Shown here: piece by piece, positions 39,601 to 49,176 of the stretch
Layout: every line of letters starts with the position of its first letter
Numbering within the stretch: the first letter of the stretch is position 1
Assembly: GCF_901709675.1 (NCBI RefSeq)
Contig: NC_051106.1
Location: 9,000,001-9,064,000, forward strand
Direction: 5' to 3'
Length of the DNA: 64,000 bases
Source: Syngnathus acus
Lineage: Eukaryota > Chordata > Actinopteri > Syngnathiformes > Syngnathidae
Position numbers and translations under genes: made by a program
The notes under the pieces: generated by a model
Database searches by the model: none
What the model saw: only the letters and a program-made list of their open reading frames with translations
What the model was told of the DNA's origin: nothing

Positions 39601-42130
39601 GGTGGGCCCCCTGGGGTTGTATAGTCGCCAACTTGGGTATTGTATTACCACAAATCCCCCAGGGGTTTGGGCATATTCCTTAAAAAAAAAAGGCAAAGTG
39701 TTTGCAGAAGTGTGTGCAGTAGTAGTGGGGGGAGTTGCCGGGTCAGTTGTCAAGTGATTGTGAGTGCGTGAAAGGCCGTGTCCATCATCTTGACAAGCAG
39801 ACATGCACTTTGCTCTCTGACACACACATACACACACGCGCACACACACACAGGTCTTTATTCCTGTGTGTGTGCGATGTATGTTCTGATAAAAAAAACA
39901 CATTGATTTTTTTTCTCTGTGATTCATGACCTGGTGCCTGGATGGTTTGCGTGTGCGCACACAAGTGTGTGTACGTTGGTCATGCGGCTGACATGTTGAC
40001 AGGTCTGAAGGGCCCCTCCCTCCCCACCTCTGTTCTCCCAGCTGCCCTCTGATGAGCCTGAGTGACTCTCAATGGGCTTTCAGGACACGTCGCGATTGTG
40101 GATGTGCTGGGAAAAGGAAGCAGCGGGAGGGAGCGCTGATAAGAGATGGGCAAAACGCAACAAAAGTAGAATTTGGCGGAGGGGTGAGGTCATATCGGTC
40201 GTGTCACAATCATCGGTGAACAATAATTCAGAATCAGTAATTGATGGGAACCAAAGTTTGCAGTCTCTTTTTTTTGCATTTGGGGTGTAATTGCATTGTC
40301 GGCCAATAGATGGAAGCACACTATTTACTTTGTGTAAATTTGAAAAGAAGCATTTCAGCTCCGCCCACGCACGTGTAAAATAACCCAGACCACCTTAGTG
40401 ACAGATTTTCCATCTTCATTCTTCAACGGGGCGACTTCAGGTAGCGCGGCATTCATGTTGATGCCTCGCTGTGTTTAATCTTCATGAGCGTCATCATTAA
40501 AGTCTTCTCTAATGACTGCGCAAGCGTTCAATGAAGACAAATGAGCGAGTGATGATTTACTCTTCACGTACGGTTTAACTTAATGAGGCGGCGTGTCAAA
40601 TGGTGGAACGGCCGAGTTTATTTATGTCATCAGTCATTTGTAGCGGGAATTGATTGTTTGCAATAACGTCGTTTTCAATCTGCCAGATGAATTATTAAAT
40701 CACTGAGTTTTTTTTTTCTCAAGCCCAATCTAATGTCTGATTGTTTAAAACAAAAAAGCTTTCACCGATTGACATCAAATTGTTTAGACATTTAAATCAT
40801 AAAAGGACCCACAAAAAAGTCTAAAGAACAGGAAGTCGGCCATTTTGGATTGAAATAGCCATTTTGGACCAACTCCAGGTCTCTAACATTTTCTCTCTCC
40901 CCCCCATCTTACATGGGCGGAGCATGCCATTAGAATTGTCGGCCATTTTGAGGATTCCGATATCTGTATCTCTTGAAGTAATCACTGTTTTGGATCTCTT
41001 TGCAGCATCTCCTCATCCGAACCACGTGGGCCGAGCGTGTCTCAAGCTGAAGGTGTATGTCAGACCTCCTGGTGAGTCACCGCACACACCCAAACACAAA
41101 AGATCCAGACTGGCCAGCGCTGTTAGATGAAAGGTTCCGATCGAATGCCTCGGTTCAAAGTCGATGCCCTGATTTGGGGAGAAACCAGACAAAGAACTGT
41201 GAGGCACCATGCTGAGTGCTTCAATTTGTCTGCAATCATATTAGTAAGCAAAAGCGCAATTGATTGTAGAACTCCGCCTTTGTGTCTTCAGTGTTGTCTT
41301 TGATTCTGTAATCTACCCCGATGGAGCAATGCGGTGAATGTAGGTCATGTGGCAGGAAGCTGTTACGCAACTCTTAATTTGAAAGTCTACCAGTGCGAGC
41401 TGGATGTGCAGCATCCAACCTGCCTGGTAACTCGCCTCCCTTGATGGTGACACACTTTGAAGATGTCAGTGGGAGGAAAAGGGGGGAGGACATGTGTGTG
41501 TGCCAGCTTTCCAGGCTTTGGATGCTTTTCCTTCCTTCCAAATTACTGAAACGACATCAATTCCGTTGCTTGGATTCTGGAGTGATATGTGTCCGTCATT
41601 GCGACCCGTCTCGCGTGGCAAGTAGCGGCACGGTGCTTTACAAGTGGCTTGTGTGTGTGTGTGTGTCAGCTCTCTGCTCCAGATTCGGCGAGTCTCTGTG
41701 ATTAAACTGTAATTAGGTTGGTTAAACCCCCCGCAGAGCTGGGCTGCTGTCGCCTCCTCCCGCCTCTGTCGTCGCTCTGCTTTGCCTCTCCACTTGCAGC
41801 CAGAGTCGCGTTTGCCTTTTCCCACCGGCTCCCGATGATTTCACTAAGCCATATGCTCGAGTTGGGTTTGGAACTGGTTTAAATCCTGGTCTGGTCGTTC
41901 ATATTGCAACAAGTCAATTCCCAAACGTATTTGCTAATTTGTTGTTTTGTCTTTCAGTTTTTGGTGGGATGGGATATTTTGTCGCCTCTGGTTTGTGTGT
42001 TTCAGATGGCTCGGGATACGATTCCCCGGAGCCGTTCCTGACCGACGGCGGTCCGAGCCGGAGAGCAGACTCGGCGACCCCTCTAGCCGCTCTAGCCTGG
42101 CTGCTGCTGGGACTCTTCTCCTGGCAATGA
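13869..42130 (+). CDS. efna2: Ephrin-A2 (GPI-anchored Eph-receptor ligand; 4 coding exons)
   Basis: This gene encodes a cell-surface ligand of EphA receptors, used in contact repulsion during axon guidance and topographic mapping. Coding exons are 13869-13993, 38327-38619, 41006-41071 and 42006-42130. They join in frame to 202 aa (human EFNA2 is 213). An N-terminal signal peptide ends near residue 23 ([12 protein letters not shown]). The ephrin receptor-binding domain contains [31 protein letters not shown] and [13 protein letters not shown]. An N-glycosylation site is present at Asn37. The C-terminus is a GPI-attachment signal: a small-residue stretch followed by the hydrophobic tail [39 protein letters not shown]-type sequence and the VYVRP linker match A2 better than A1, A3 or A5. 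Intron 1 is 24.3 kb, which is usual for ephrin genes. The a/b fish copy is not determined. Confidence 0.9.
16279..16320. repeat. (AC)n microsatellite, 21 units
   Basis: A perfect AC dinucleotide run of 42 bp in efna2 intron 1. It is the longest uninterrupted dinucleotide array in the window and likely polymorphic. Confidence 0.97.
17281..17475. promoter_or_regulatory. Candidate enhancer-like island in efna2 intron 1
   Basis: It includes an octamer-like ATGCTAAT (17304-17311) followed by GCTAATGAGGC, CATATG E-box-like sites, and several TTAATC/AATTTAATC homeodomain or bicoid-type cores without simple repeats. Enhancer identity is a guess from motif density. Confidence 0.25.
18060..18290. promoter_or_regulatory. 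Candidate conserved noncoding island in efna2 intron 1
   Basis: About 230 bp of non-repetitive sequence with many ATTA/TAAT cores (GGATTAATGCCGCTGATTAA, GTCATTAATC) alternating with GC-rich spacers. This resembles conserved vertebrate noncoding elements, but no comparison was possible. Confidence 0.25.
20640..20840 (-). repeat. Dispersed teleost-type repeat copy, minus orientation
   Basis: On the minus strand this stretch carries, in order, AAGTCGGCCATTTTG, ATTGACA, a TAGACAT-like block and AGACCCACAAAAA. The ATTGACA / AGACAT / GACCCACAAAAA series also occurs in the plus orientation at 40735-40940, beside GGAAGTCGGCCATTTTGG. The two are probably diverged copies of one interspersed element. 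Family not known; boundaries are approximate. Confidence 0.4.
22785..22990 (+). mobile_element. Decayed non-LTR retrotransposon reverse-transcriptase fragment
   Basis: Across shifting plus-strand frames the sequence reads [20 protein letters not shown], then after a frame change IILLPVDSI, then RYAVDSNL. These match, in order, the [20 protein letters not shown] and YADDTQLY landmarks of CR1/L2/Rex-type reverse transcriptases. The catalytic Asp pair is altered and frames are broken, so this is a dead fragment about 200 bp long. No ends or target duplications can be seen. Confidence 0.7.
25680..26520. repeat. Diverged tandem repeat, about five units of 165 bp
   Basis: Successive blocks share a loose consensus: GAGT(C/T)ATTA..GA, AGACGCTC(C/T)..TCGATCCACGAGAACATTTT, TTATTGAT(T/C)..TCA.TTGACAAATGTT and GGCAGAGGTC. 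Copies begin near 25741, 25905, 26069, 26238 and 26373, so spacing is about 164-168 bp with the last unit shorter. Identity between copies is low, indicating an old array. It lies in efna2 intron 1. Confidence 0.65.
29777..29829. repeat. (GATT)n microsatellite, 13 units
   Basis: A perfect GATT tetranucleotide run of about 53 bp in efna2 intron 1. The open frames reading NQSI repeats across it are an artefact of the repeat. Confidence 0.97.
30260..30280 (+). other. G-quadruplex motif in a purine-rich block
   Basis: Four runs of at least three G (30260-30264, 30269-30271, 30273-30275, 30277-30280) are separated by loops of 4, 1 and 1 bases, satisfying the standard quadruplex pattern. It lies inside a 350-bp strongly G/A-rich strand block (about 30230-30590). 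Confidence 0.7.
30635..30667. repeat. (AC)n microsatellite
   Basis: An AC run with one GC interruption, directly 3' of a G-rich block in efna2 intron 1. Confidence 0.9.
32700..32880. promoter_or_regulatory. Candidate conserved noncoding island in efna2 intron 1
   Basis: A GC-rich island in otherwise AT-rich intron, with CCAATTAACGGCC, CCAAATTAAGGCGCCCGCG and GCTTTAATAGG homeodomain-like sites and no repeat character. Function is inferred only. Confidence 0.25.
34867..35036. mobile_element. 170-bp MITE with 25-bp terminal inverted repeats and TA target duplication
   Basis: The left end starts CCGTAATTTTCGGACTATAA and the right end is its exact inverted complement over 25 bp. TA dinucleotides flank both ends (34865-34866 and 35037-35038), as for Tc1/mariner-type insertion. 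The interior holds further TATAAGTCGC copies in direct orientation and no coding capacity. I recognise this TATAAGTCGCACC sequence as typical of interspersed repeats in fish, but cannot name the family. Its perfect inverted repeats suggest a fairly recent insertion. Confidence 0.88.
36034..36057. repeat. (TG)n microsatellite
   Basis: A TG run of about 24 bp followed by interrupted GTGAGTGTGTG sequence, in efna2 intron 1. Confidence 0.9.
37140..37420. promoter_or_regulatory. Candidate conserved noncoding island in efna2 intron 1
   Basis: A non-repetitive island about 1 kb upstream of efna2 exon 2, with GCGTTTAATGGC, GGCCGGATCAATGCC and CCGCCGTCGTTTC. It is GC-rich relative to its flanks and has no open frame with family similarity. 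Function is inferred only. Confidence 0.22.
38327..38619 (+). other. efna2: efna2 coding exon 2 (receptor-binding domain)
   Basis: The acceptor follows TTCCATTTCAG and the donor is GTACGT. The 293 nt encode most of the ephrin domain, including the four Cys residues expected for its two disulphides and the conserved [10 protein letters not shown] segment. It is the most GC-rich piece for many kilobases, which helps mark it. Confidence 0.95.
40735..40940 (+). repeat. Dispersed teleost-type repeat copy, plus orientation
   Basis: It contains CCGATTGACATCAAATTG, TTTAGACATTT, GGACCCACAAAAAAGTC and GGAAGTCGGCCATTTTGG. The motif order resembles the minus-strand copy near 20640-20840, and GGCCATTTTG recurs within it. 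It sits in efna2 intron 2 just before coding exon 3. The ends are not clear. Confidence 0.45.
41006..41071 (+). other. efna2: efna2 coding exon 3
   Basis: The acceptor is CTCTTTGCAG and the donor GTGAGT. It encodes [19 protein letters not shown] followed by RPP, which completes the ephrin fold and starts the stalk. Confidence 0.9.
42006..42130 (+). other. efna2: efna2 coding exon 4 (stalk and GPI signal)
   Basis: The acceptor follows TTTGTGTGTTTCAG. The exon encodes [16 protein letters not shown], a short polar stretch, then the hydrophobic GPI-signal tail and a TGA at 42128-42130. A second usable acceptor at 41957 would add 16 residues in frame. Confidence 0.85.
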
Positions 42131-43925
42131 ACCAACTCTCCCTCTTCCTGGAGCTCCTGCCTCGGGATGCCAGGCTGGGCTGGGCCGGGCAGGACAGGAC
42201 AGGGCTGGCTGTCCCTCCCTCGAAACTCCCCCCCCCTCAGGGAAGCCCTTTGACCCCTGCTCGCCCCATCCACCTCCCCTTCCCACCCCCACTTGTCGAC
42301 AATGCGACCACCAGCCACCACCACTGCCAGCCCCCCGTCCCCGCCCCCTTTGCGGGCCTGGCGAGTCTGCAGGGTGGACCAGATTTGTTGCACTCTGGGA
42401 AATGTCCTCTCACTCGTATCGGGATCTTCTTTGGATGTGACGATCGACCAGGTAGATGTAGCCGTGGATACGATTCGACTTGTCATCCATCCAGGTCGGC
42501 CCGGATGCACAAAACAGTTTTTGTACTCCCAAAGCCTGAAGCGCAAGTAGCCATGCCCGCATTTTTTTTTGTACAAGCTAATCCAATTGCCGTCGACTAA
42601 ACAGAACCGGGTCACGCGAGTGCACGGTGACGACTTTAAGTAAACTCGTGGGTGGGCCGGGCGAGGTCTGGTGTATATTTTCAGCTGGGACGTCTTCTTG
42701 TCTTGTGTGTTGTTTCTAAACGAAAGCATTTATCACCGCCTGCTCTCAGCACGGGCGCAGTCTGCACTTGTCTTAGTCCAACGGGTCGGGTGACTTCCGG
42801 AACCATGACTTTACTCCTGTATGAATGTACCACCGGTCACCCACCTCTTTGTGTATGTGTTTCGTTACGACTGCGCTCACTTCTCTCAGACCGGCGAGGT
42901 CCAGGAGGGGAACGGGTTCTCGGGACCGGGAGGTGTTGTTTTTTTTTTTTAAATGGCGGTTCGGGTCAGGGGATGAAGAGAAGAGGTGGCGACACGCAAG
43001 TTGCATGACCACTGTGAAACCTTCAGAACAATCTTGTTTGTATCGATGCTCTATTTTTTCATGGGGAGAACCGGAAGCACTCTACCGCCACTCTCGGTCC
43101 TCCCGAGACTTTCTAAGAGGATTCTCTCTCTTCACGCCGTCCACGTGGTAGTTCAGGGAGTATCCAGAATGGCAGATCCGACGGACCCACTCGGTGAAAA
43201 CAAACTGAACCATCCGAGAGACTCAACCGGACCGCAGCGGACGTTGATGCTTATCCCGGTCTCGGCTCCTGAAACCTGGCTGTAGGGAAGGAAGCGCGTG
43301 GACTGTGGTGTGTGTGCTAGCTCCACAAACACACATACACACATATGTACACACTTCTCACACACATGCAGTCCTCTTGGGTAGCCTTCGTGGTTTGTTT
43401 AATGTCAAAAGATTGGGGCGGGGAGGTTGTTGCTGGGAAGGAAACATGGAAGAGCAAAGCACTGTGAACACACACACACATGCAGATAAACACGTCAGTC
43501 TGTCCTCACAAGAATTTAGTAGGATTTCCTACAAAATCCAGTTAGTAGAAAACTGACAGTTTTTACATGGTAATTTTATGGAAATCTCTTATTTTAAAAC
43601 GGTGGCATCTTTCTGACAAGTTCATGTCGGCCATTTTGATGGACTGTGATTTAAGACAAGGCAACTTTCCTGACGCCATTTCCCACTAATTTCTTGTGAG
43701 TCGGGGATGAGATGTAGAAAAGCACACGATACAAGGCACGCACACACACACACAAACAAGGGGAAGCACCTCCTTCCCGGTTTCCTCTTATTTTTGTAGC
43801 ATTTAAAAAAAAATCACTGTTAAGGATTCCTGCGTGGAATGCAGTGGTGGGAGGGTGAGAATGAGAGTAGCCTGTGGAAGATTAAAACAAACAAACAAAC
43901 AAACAATAAAAATGAAAAAGACGCG
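42131..43925 (+). other. efna2: Probable efna2 3' UTR
   Basis: The sequence downstream of the efna2 stop has no coding support. Possible poly(A) signals are ATTAAA at 43881-43886 and AATAAA at 43905-43910, though both sit in a simple AAAC repeat. The end is uncertain. CA repeats occur near 43328-43350, 43467-43482 and 43740-43756. Confidence 0.35.
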
Positions 43926-45360
43926 TCTTTTATCCCACCGGTGCCGTCTTTCTGTTGTGCTTGTCTGGTTATTGATTCCGTGCCTGTTTTAGGTTTGGAA
44001 GGATGCTGTGTTTGGCAATGAAGCCAACAATTGCAACACGCTTTTTTTAAAGAGTCATTTTGGCAATGGAAAGAAGCCTGTTGCACGTTGCTAAATGAAT
44101 GCTTCATTGAAAATTGGCCATGGTAATTTGAGCTTGTTTTTCCATATGATGGGCAAAGTTGGCTGCGTTCCAACCGGAAATGGGCCTGCAAATGAACAGA
44201 TGCGCTTCCTGGGATGAGAATGGAAACTCATCATTTCTTATTACCGCGCGTAAGGTAAACACGCTGCCGTTCGCCGTCCAATTCATCATTTCATTATTTT
44301 ACCCCCCTCTCTCTCCCCTTTTTAATTGGATTTGCATGTGGAACAATAATTGGCAGGAGGAGATTTTTGGCCAGGAAAGCGTCAGTTTGGGCGGCAGCCA
44401 AAGAAGGAACGCCAGCAAATACAGATGGCAACGTATCTTCAGTTCTTTTTTCAACATTTTTACTCCCCTGTTTGTTTCCTCGCTCTCGTTTCAAGACAAT
44501 AGACTAATTCCTTCTTCCTCTTCTTCTTTCACTTCCTTTTTTTTTAAACGGAATTATGGAATTAGGGCAGCGCTCTCTTCCCTGTTAATGAGCAAGACCG
44601 TGATGAAAGAGCTTGATCTTGAACGTGCCATCTGCAGCCACGCACCCATACATTGTATACCTTATGAGTTGCTATTCAAGCACTGTCGAATATGGCGTGA
44701 GATGATAAAACGTCAGGAAAAAGTTGAGTAAGAACACACACGCGCGCGCGCGCGCTGGTCCAGATGGGGCCGTGTGTTATTGCTGAATAATGCATGTTAT
44801 GTAGACTCTATAAAAGATACATGGCAAGGCAGAGCTCTGCACCTTTTAACACTGAATGGATAGAATGGTGCAAAACATACATTACATGTGAAGCGATGCT
44901 TAAAGCATGTCACAAATTCCTGAATTTGAGTTTGTGGTTCGACCCTGCTGTTGCAATGATCATTTTTTATTTCACCTCAATTACTAACAGTACCAAATAT
45001 TTAGGGCATTACTTCACACACTATGATGTTACTATTTTTCTTGGGTCAATTTGACTAGTTTTTTCTTGGGTCAATTTGACCCTCAATATAAAAACACAAA
45101 ACAGCTAGTTAGATTCAACGCAAGAGGACCGACACCCCCTTTTAAAAAAAAAAAAACATCGACGTGGCCTAAAAGGAAGTGTAGTTGAAGGGTAGATGCT
45201 GCCCTCGTGTGGAGGAAAACGGCAACTCTTCTGCTCTCTGGAGAAGTTTTGATTCTAGATATTGGACGTTTGGACATGGAACCTAGCGTCCAATACAATA
45301 TTTATATCCTGATTGAAATTACTGTTCATTATTTAAAGTGACTGTAAAAATAAAGCACTA
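43926..45360. other. Intergenic region between efna2 and snap23
   Basis: No gene is supported. It holds an alternating CG run at 44740-44755 (possible Z-DNA former), a CTCF-like GCTGCCCTCGTGTGG match near 45199-45214, and the direct repeat at 45037-45082. The open frame at 44159-44731 has no recognisable domain and lies in intronic-looking sequence. Confidence 0.6.
45037..45082. repeat. Perfect 20-bp direct repeat ending in a palindrome
   Basis: TTTTCTTGGGTCAATTTGAC occurs at 45037-45056 and again at 45061-45080. The second copy extends to the palindrome GGGTCAATTTGACCC. It lies in the efna2-snap23 intergenic region. Origin unknown; it may be a remnant of a mobile-element end. Confidence 0.7.
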
Positions 45361-45598
45361 ATCATGAAAGCAATCGTCTTCAAAATCGAGAAATTTCCGA
45401 CGGTCCTTGGAGGTAGCGCCTCTTGGCAACTCGCGCGCGCGTTGCATACGAGCGTACGTGCGTACGTGCGCGTGGCCGAGGAAGAAGAAGTGAAGCGTAG
45501 TGAAGGAATCCCGAAAGTTAGCGCTTTCGCAAAGTTCACATACCTGACTCCAGGAGGAGTTGCCGGCTCAAAAACCTCGACACGGGGAGGGGTTCACG
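45361..45598 (+). promoter_or_regulatory. snap23: snap23 promoter and noncoding exon 1 (end at 45598)
   Basis: A CpG-rich interval with repeated CGTACGTGCG-type sequence ends at a strong donor, CACG|GTAAGT (45598/45599). The next acceptor carrying the snap23 start codon is at 47167, so this is the best candidate for a noncoding first exon. The exon start is not visible. Confidence 0.5.
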
Positions 45599-47166
45599 GT
45601 AAGTACTGACCGCCCTCAAGTGTCTTTATCGGCTTTTCGCCCCGTCCGCCGGCGTTGTTTATTTGGGTGGCGGCGTGAGGGGAAAGCGGAACTAGCTTTA
45701 GCCGACTAGCTCCTCCAGGTCGCCTCCGTGGGGCGACTTTGCTCGTATCCAAACCGGTTGTCGACGGCCACTCTATACAAGTACAATGTAAGGTACTTTT
45801 TTGTGTCTTTTTATAACAGTCAATACGATTATTTCAATGTTTGGGTTAGAACCGGTTTACCTTTAACGTCGCATTTGTTTGAACACGTTCAAGCACGTCA
45901 TTCACGCTAACGTCACCTGTATCAAGTTTTTTTGTCCCTTGCTAGATCAATAAATAATTTGATCGGCAACTCCGGTCTTTTAAATTAAATAAATAACCCT
46001 AACTTGAACACTTCTATCTTGTTTCCCCTTAATCACCCCCCAAACGTGAATTATAGTTTGTGTGGTTTTGTTTCTGTGTAGTTAAGATTCTAAAGTATTC
46101 CCTAATTATTTACATCAATGCCGCCTGAGAGGGGAAAAAAAACACTTATTGAGGTGAATTCTGTGAAATTTTGCGTGGGTAGAAAACAGTAAAGACGTCA
46201 TTGTGTAGCGCACCAAGATCTGGAGGAACAGGTTTGGGTAGAAGAACCAGAACTTGGAGGACATGAGCCTTGTTTGCATTGTTTGTTCAGAGAGTCATGT
46301 GGGCCAATTGAAATGTTTTTTTTGTTTAAATGTTGGGTTTTTAAAAACAAATAATAATGCAACTAACTCTTAAATTTAATAATAATGTGAAAAGAAGCAG
46401 CTTTTTAAAAAAAAAAAAAAAAAAAAATCCTCTCGACAAGCAGATGCTCCCATTTCCCTTTTGCTTTTTCCATTCAAAGTGCCGTCGCTGCAGTTTTGAC
46501 TCCGAGGGAAATGTTGGCAAAGGAAGCGAAGGAAGCAGAATTCCTCCACAGTTTCCTCGCTCCCCCGATGGCCTTGTAGAGTTTTTGTTGTTTGTGTGCC
46601 AAAATGTGCCAACTGTCGCATTGATTTGGGGGGGGGGGACTACATAACCAGTGACTTTGAACACTTGGCAACATCCTCTGAAGAGAGCAAGTCGGGGCTT
46701 GCTGATGTGGTTTGTTTACTTTTAGACGTCTGCAAACGGCTTTTAACGGTCACAATCCGCCTGGATTGCATTTTCTCTGCTCATAAACCACAGCGACGCC
46801 GTAAATCCCTCACGAGACAAGTTAAACGTTGACTTAAAGCCATGAAAGAACGAAGCCAGCCGATCACGAAGGAAGCGCGCATCGAGAGCCAGCCCGGCAA
46901 AAGACATGAAAGGGGCCTTGTTGTGACATCGCAAACGTGCACTCGCGGGAGGAAGTTGCAAGTTGGCTTTCCTCAAGCAGTTGAGCACTGAAAGCAAAAT
47001 CAATTCAAGCATCTCACCTATTTCCTCGTACTAAAATTCCTAGCGCTGTGAGTGTAAGCCAAAAATCTGGCGCTCCAGTACATAGTGAGCGTGATAAGAG
47101 AAGAAAAAATGTCACCTAGAATTTGTTTATTCCTTTGACTTCAGCTCTCTTTGTGTCCCGTCTCAG
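45599..47166 (+). other. snap23 intron 1
   Basis: Inferred intron between the noncoding first exon and the exon with the start codon. It contains an A22-type run near 46409-46428, a G run at 46629-46638 and no coding support. Confidence 0.5.
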
Positions 47167-47221
47167 GCCGCAGACTATCGAGCTCAGCGCCACGGGTGGA
47201 GCGTCCAAACTGGACAGCAAC

Positions 47222-49176
47222 ATGGATGACATGACGGTGGAGCAGATTGCCGCCAGGGCCAACCAAGTGACGGATGAGGTAAGGAAGGCATCGCCAGCAC
47301 GAAACTGACCCTATCTGCAAATTGCAGACACCGAAAGCCCCGCTGAATATTTGCAACGATCCTGCTAAGCCGCCTTGGGTCAACACTCGACATTTGTAAG
47401 GTGTAAAAAAATGTCCCACTGACAAACTGAATTGTCAGGGGCATAGTCGAACGAGACTTCTCCTGTTTGCAAGTTGTGCGTGTGCTCGATGATGTCGTCT
47501 TGTTCTGTCTCTCTCTTCCTTCCTTGTGCCTACGCCTGCTTGGCAGACATCTTGTCGCCTTCTGCTCAGTGGAGGTCAGAAACCAGTTAACTCACTCTCT
47601 TGATGTCATTTTTATTCATTTTATATTTTTATTCACATATTGAAATGATCTTTTTTGGAAGAATCCGACCAGGGCCTTTTTTGAAACCTCAACTTTTTTT
47701 TTTTTTTGTCTTGTAGCATAATTGCCCAAGTCATTTTGAACTCATAGTTGGCTAAAAAATAGGAGCAACCACATTCCAGGTTCTTTGCATGCACCTTGTT
47801 TTCTATTCCTCACACTTTTGTCACCTTAGGGAAGAGACGTTGGGTTCCTTTGGAAATATGAATTAAGAATCCAAAATGAAATGTATGCATGTGATGTCTG
47901 CAGTCGCTGGAGAGCACGCGCAGGATGCTGCAAATGACCGAGGAGGTGAGAAAAGCGGCCTGGTCGCTTTCCTGACCAAGCAAACGGAATTGAATGAAGC
48001 TTCTGACATCCTGTCCTGCTTTTTGCTGTTTGCAGAGCAAAGAAACTGGCATCAAAACCATGGTGATGTTGGACCAGCAAGGAGGTGTGTATGATGCTTG
48101 ACACCCTTGCCGTTCAGATTTTGGCCACGATGGCGGTTGACGGCAAGCGGCCCACTCGGTCTTTCAGAGCAGCTGAATCGCGTGGAGGACGGCATGGACC
48201 AGATCAACCAGGACATGCGGCTAGCTGAGAAGAACCTGACTGACCTCTCCAAGTGCTGCGGACTTTGCATCTGTCCGTGCAACAAGTACGCCGCCTCTGC
48301 TGACAAACATAATCATGACACATTAACTGTTGTTAGATTTGAAGCAATCAGTCTCATCACACAAATATTAAAGCGGTTGATTTGAGAATTGTGTATGAAA
48401 CTGCATTGAGCTAAAAAGTAGCGCAAAAGTTTGGAGAGGCTTTTTGCAAACATGACACTCGTAACATCGACAACCGCTCTTCCCAAAACACCCTCGCATT
48501 GAAGCCAAAAGATGAGGTAGGGGAAGGGCTTTGTCCTGCGTGTGCTTTACCTTCTCCCTCGCCGGTTGTGACGCCGTGCCCCCCCCCTTCCTAGGGTGAG
48601 TTCCATCGAGAACGACTCCCGATACAAGCGCACGTGGGGCATCGGCGGCGGACTCGACAACGAAAGCAACGGCGACGGTTCCAAAGTGGTGATAAAGCAA
48701 CCCGCCGCCATTCACAACGGTCAGGCCGGCGCGCCACCGCCGACTGGACCCTACATCAAGAGGTCGGTCTTCCTTCCACCTTTTGTCCTTTTCCTTGCAG
48801 GATGGGGGGGGGGGGTGAGATGAGGTCAGATGTTTATTGTTGGAAAATGTAAATGCCATGCATCGAACTGTGCTGGCGCGGCGACTTGAACGCCATTGCA
48901 GGATAACCGATGACGCCCGCGAGGACGAGATGGAGGACAACCTAAACGCCGTCGGCGGCCTCATCGGCAACCTGAAATCCATGGCGATGGACATGGGCAC
49001 CGAAATCGACAAGCACAACAAACAGATCGACCGGATCACTGATAAGGTGACGCTCAAAATCCGACTCATTTTTCATGAGCGGCACTCACCGACATTGTTT
49101 TGATTGCTTCCAGGCGGACATGAACAAAGTGCGCATTGACGAAGCCAACCAGAGAGCCACCAAGCTCATCAACTAG
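47222..49176 (+). CDS. snap23: Synaptosomal-associated protein 23 (Qbc-SNARE, 7 coding exons)
   Basis: SNAP23 pairs with a plasma-membrane syntaxin and a VAMP to drive exocytic membrane fusion outside classical synapses. Coding exons are 47222-47278, 47904-47945, 48036-48084, 48168-48285, 48595-48762, 48902-49046 and 49114-49176. They join in frame to 213 aa (human is 211). The Qb SNARE motif spans about residues 10-75, with zero-layer Gln48 (LDQQGEQL). The palmitoylation cluster [12 protein letters not shown] is at 78-89. The linker has KRTWG and [10 protein letters not shown], and the Qc motif starts at [14 protein letters not shown]. The [12 protein letters not shown] and KQP..NGQ features favour SNAP23 over SNAP25. 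The residue at the Qc zero layer is His183 (CAC at 49014-49016) where SNAP23 and SNAP25 have Gln. The start ATG lies 55 nt into an exon beginning at 47167. Fish paralogue not assigned. Confidence 0.93.

Noticed and set aside
40300-40320. CCAATAGATGGAAG as a CTCF or promoter site
   Set aside because: It lies mid-intron and lacks the G-rich CTCF core.
41914-42729. 271-aa open frame antisense to the last efna2 exon
   Set aside because: It is the reverse of a GC-rich coding exon and 3' UTR, with no splice context or domain.
48368-49069. 233-aa open frame antisense to snap23 exons 6-7
   Set aside because: It shadows real snap23 exons and intron sequence and has low-complexity composition.
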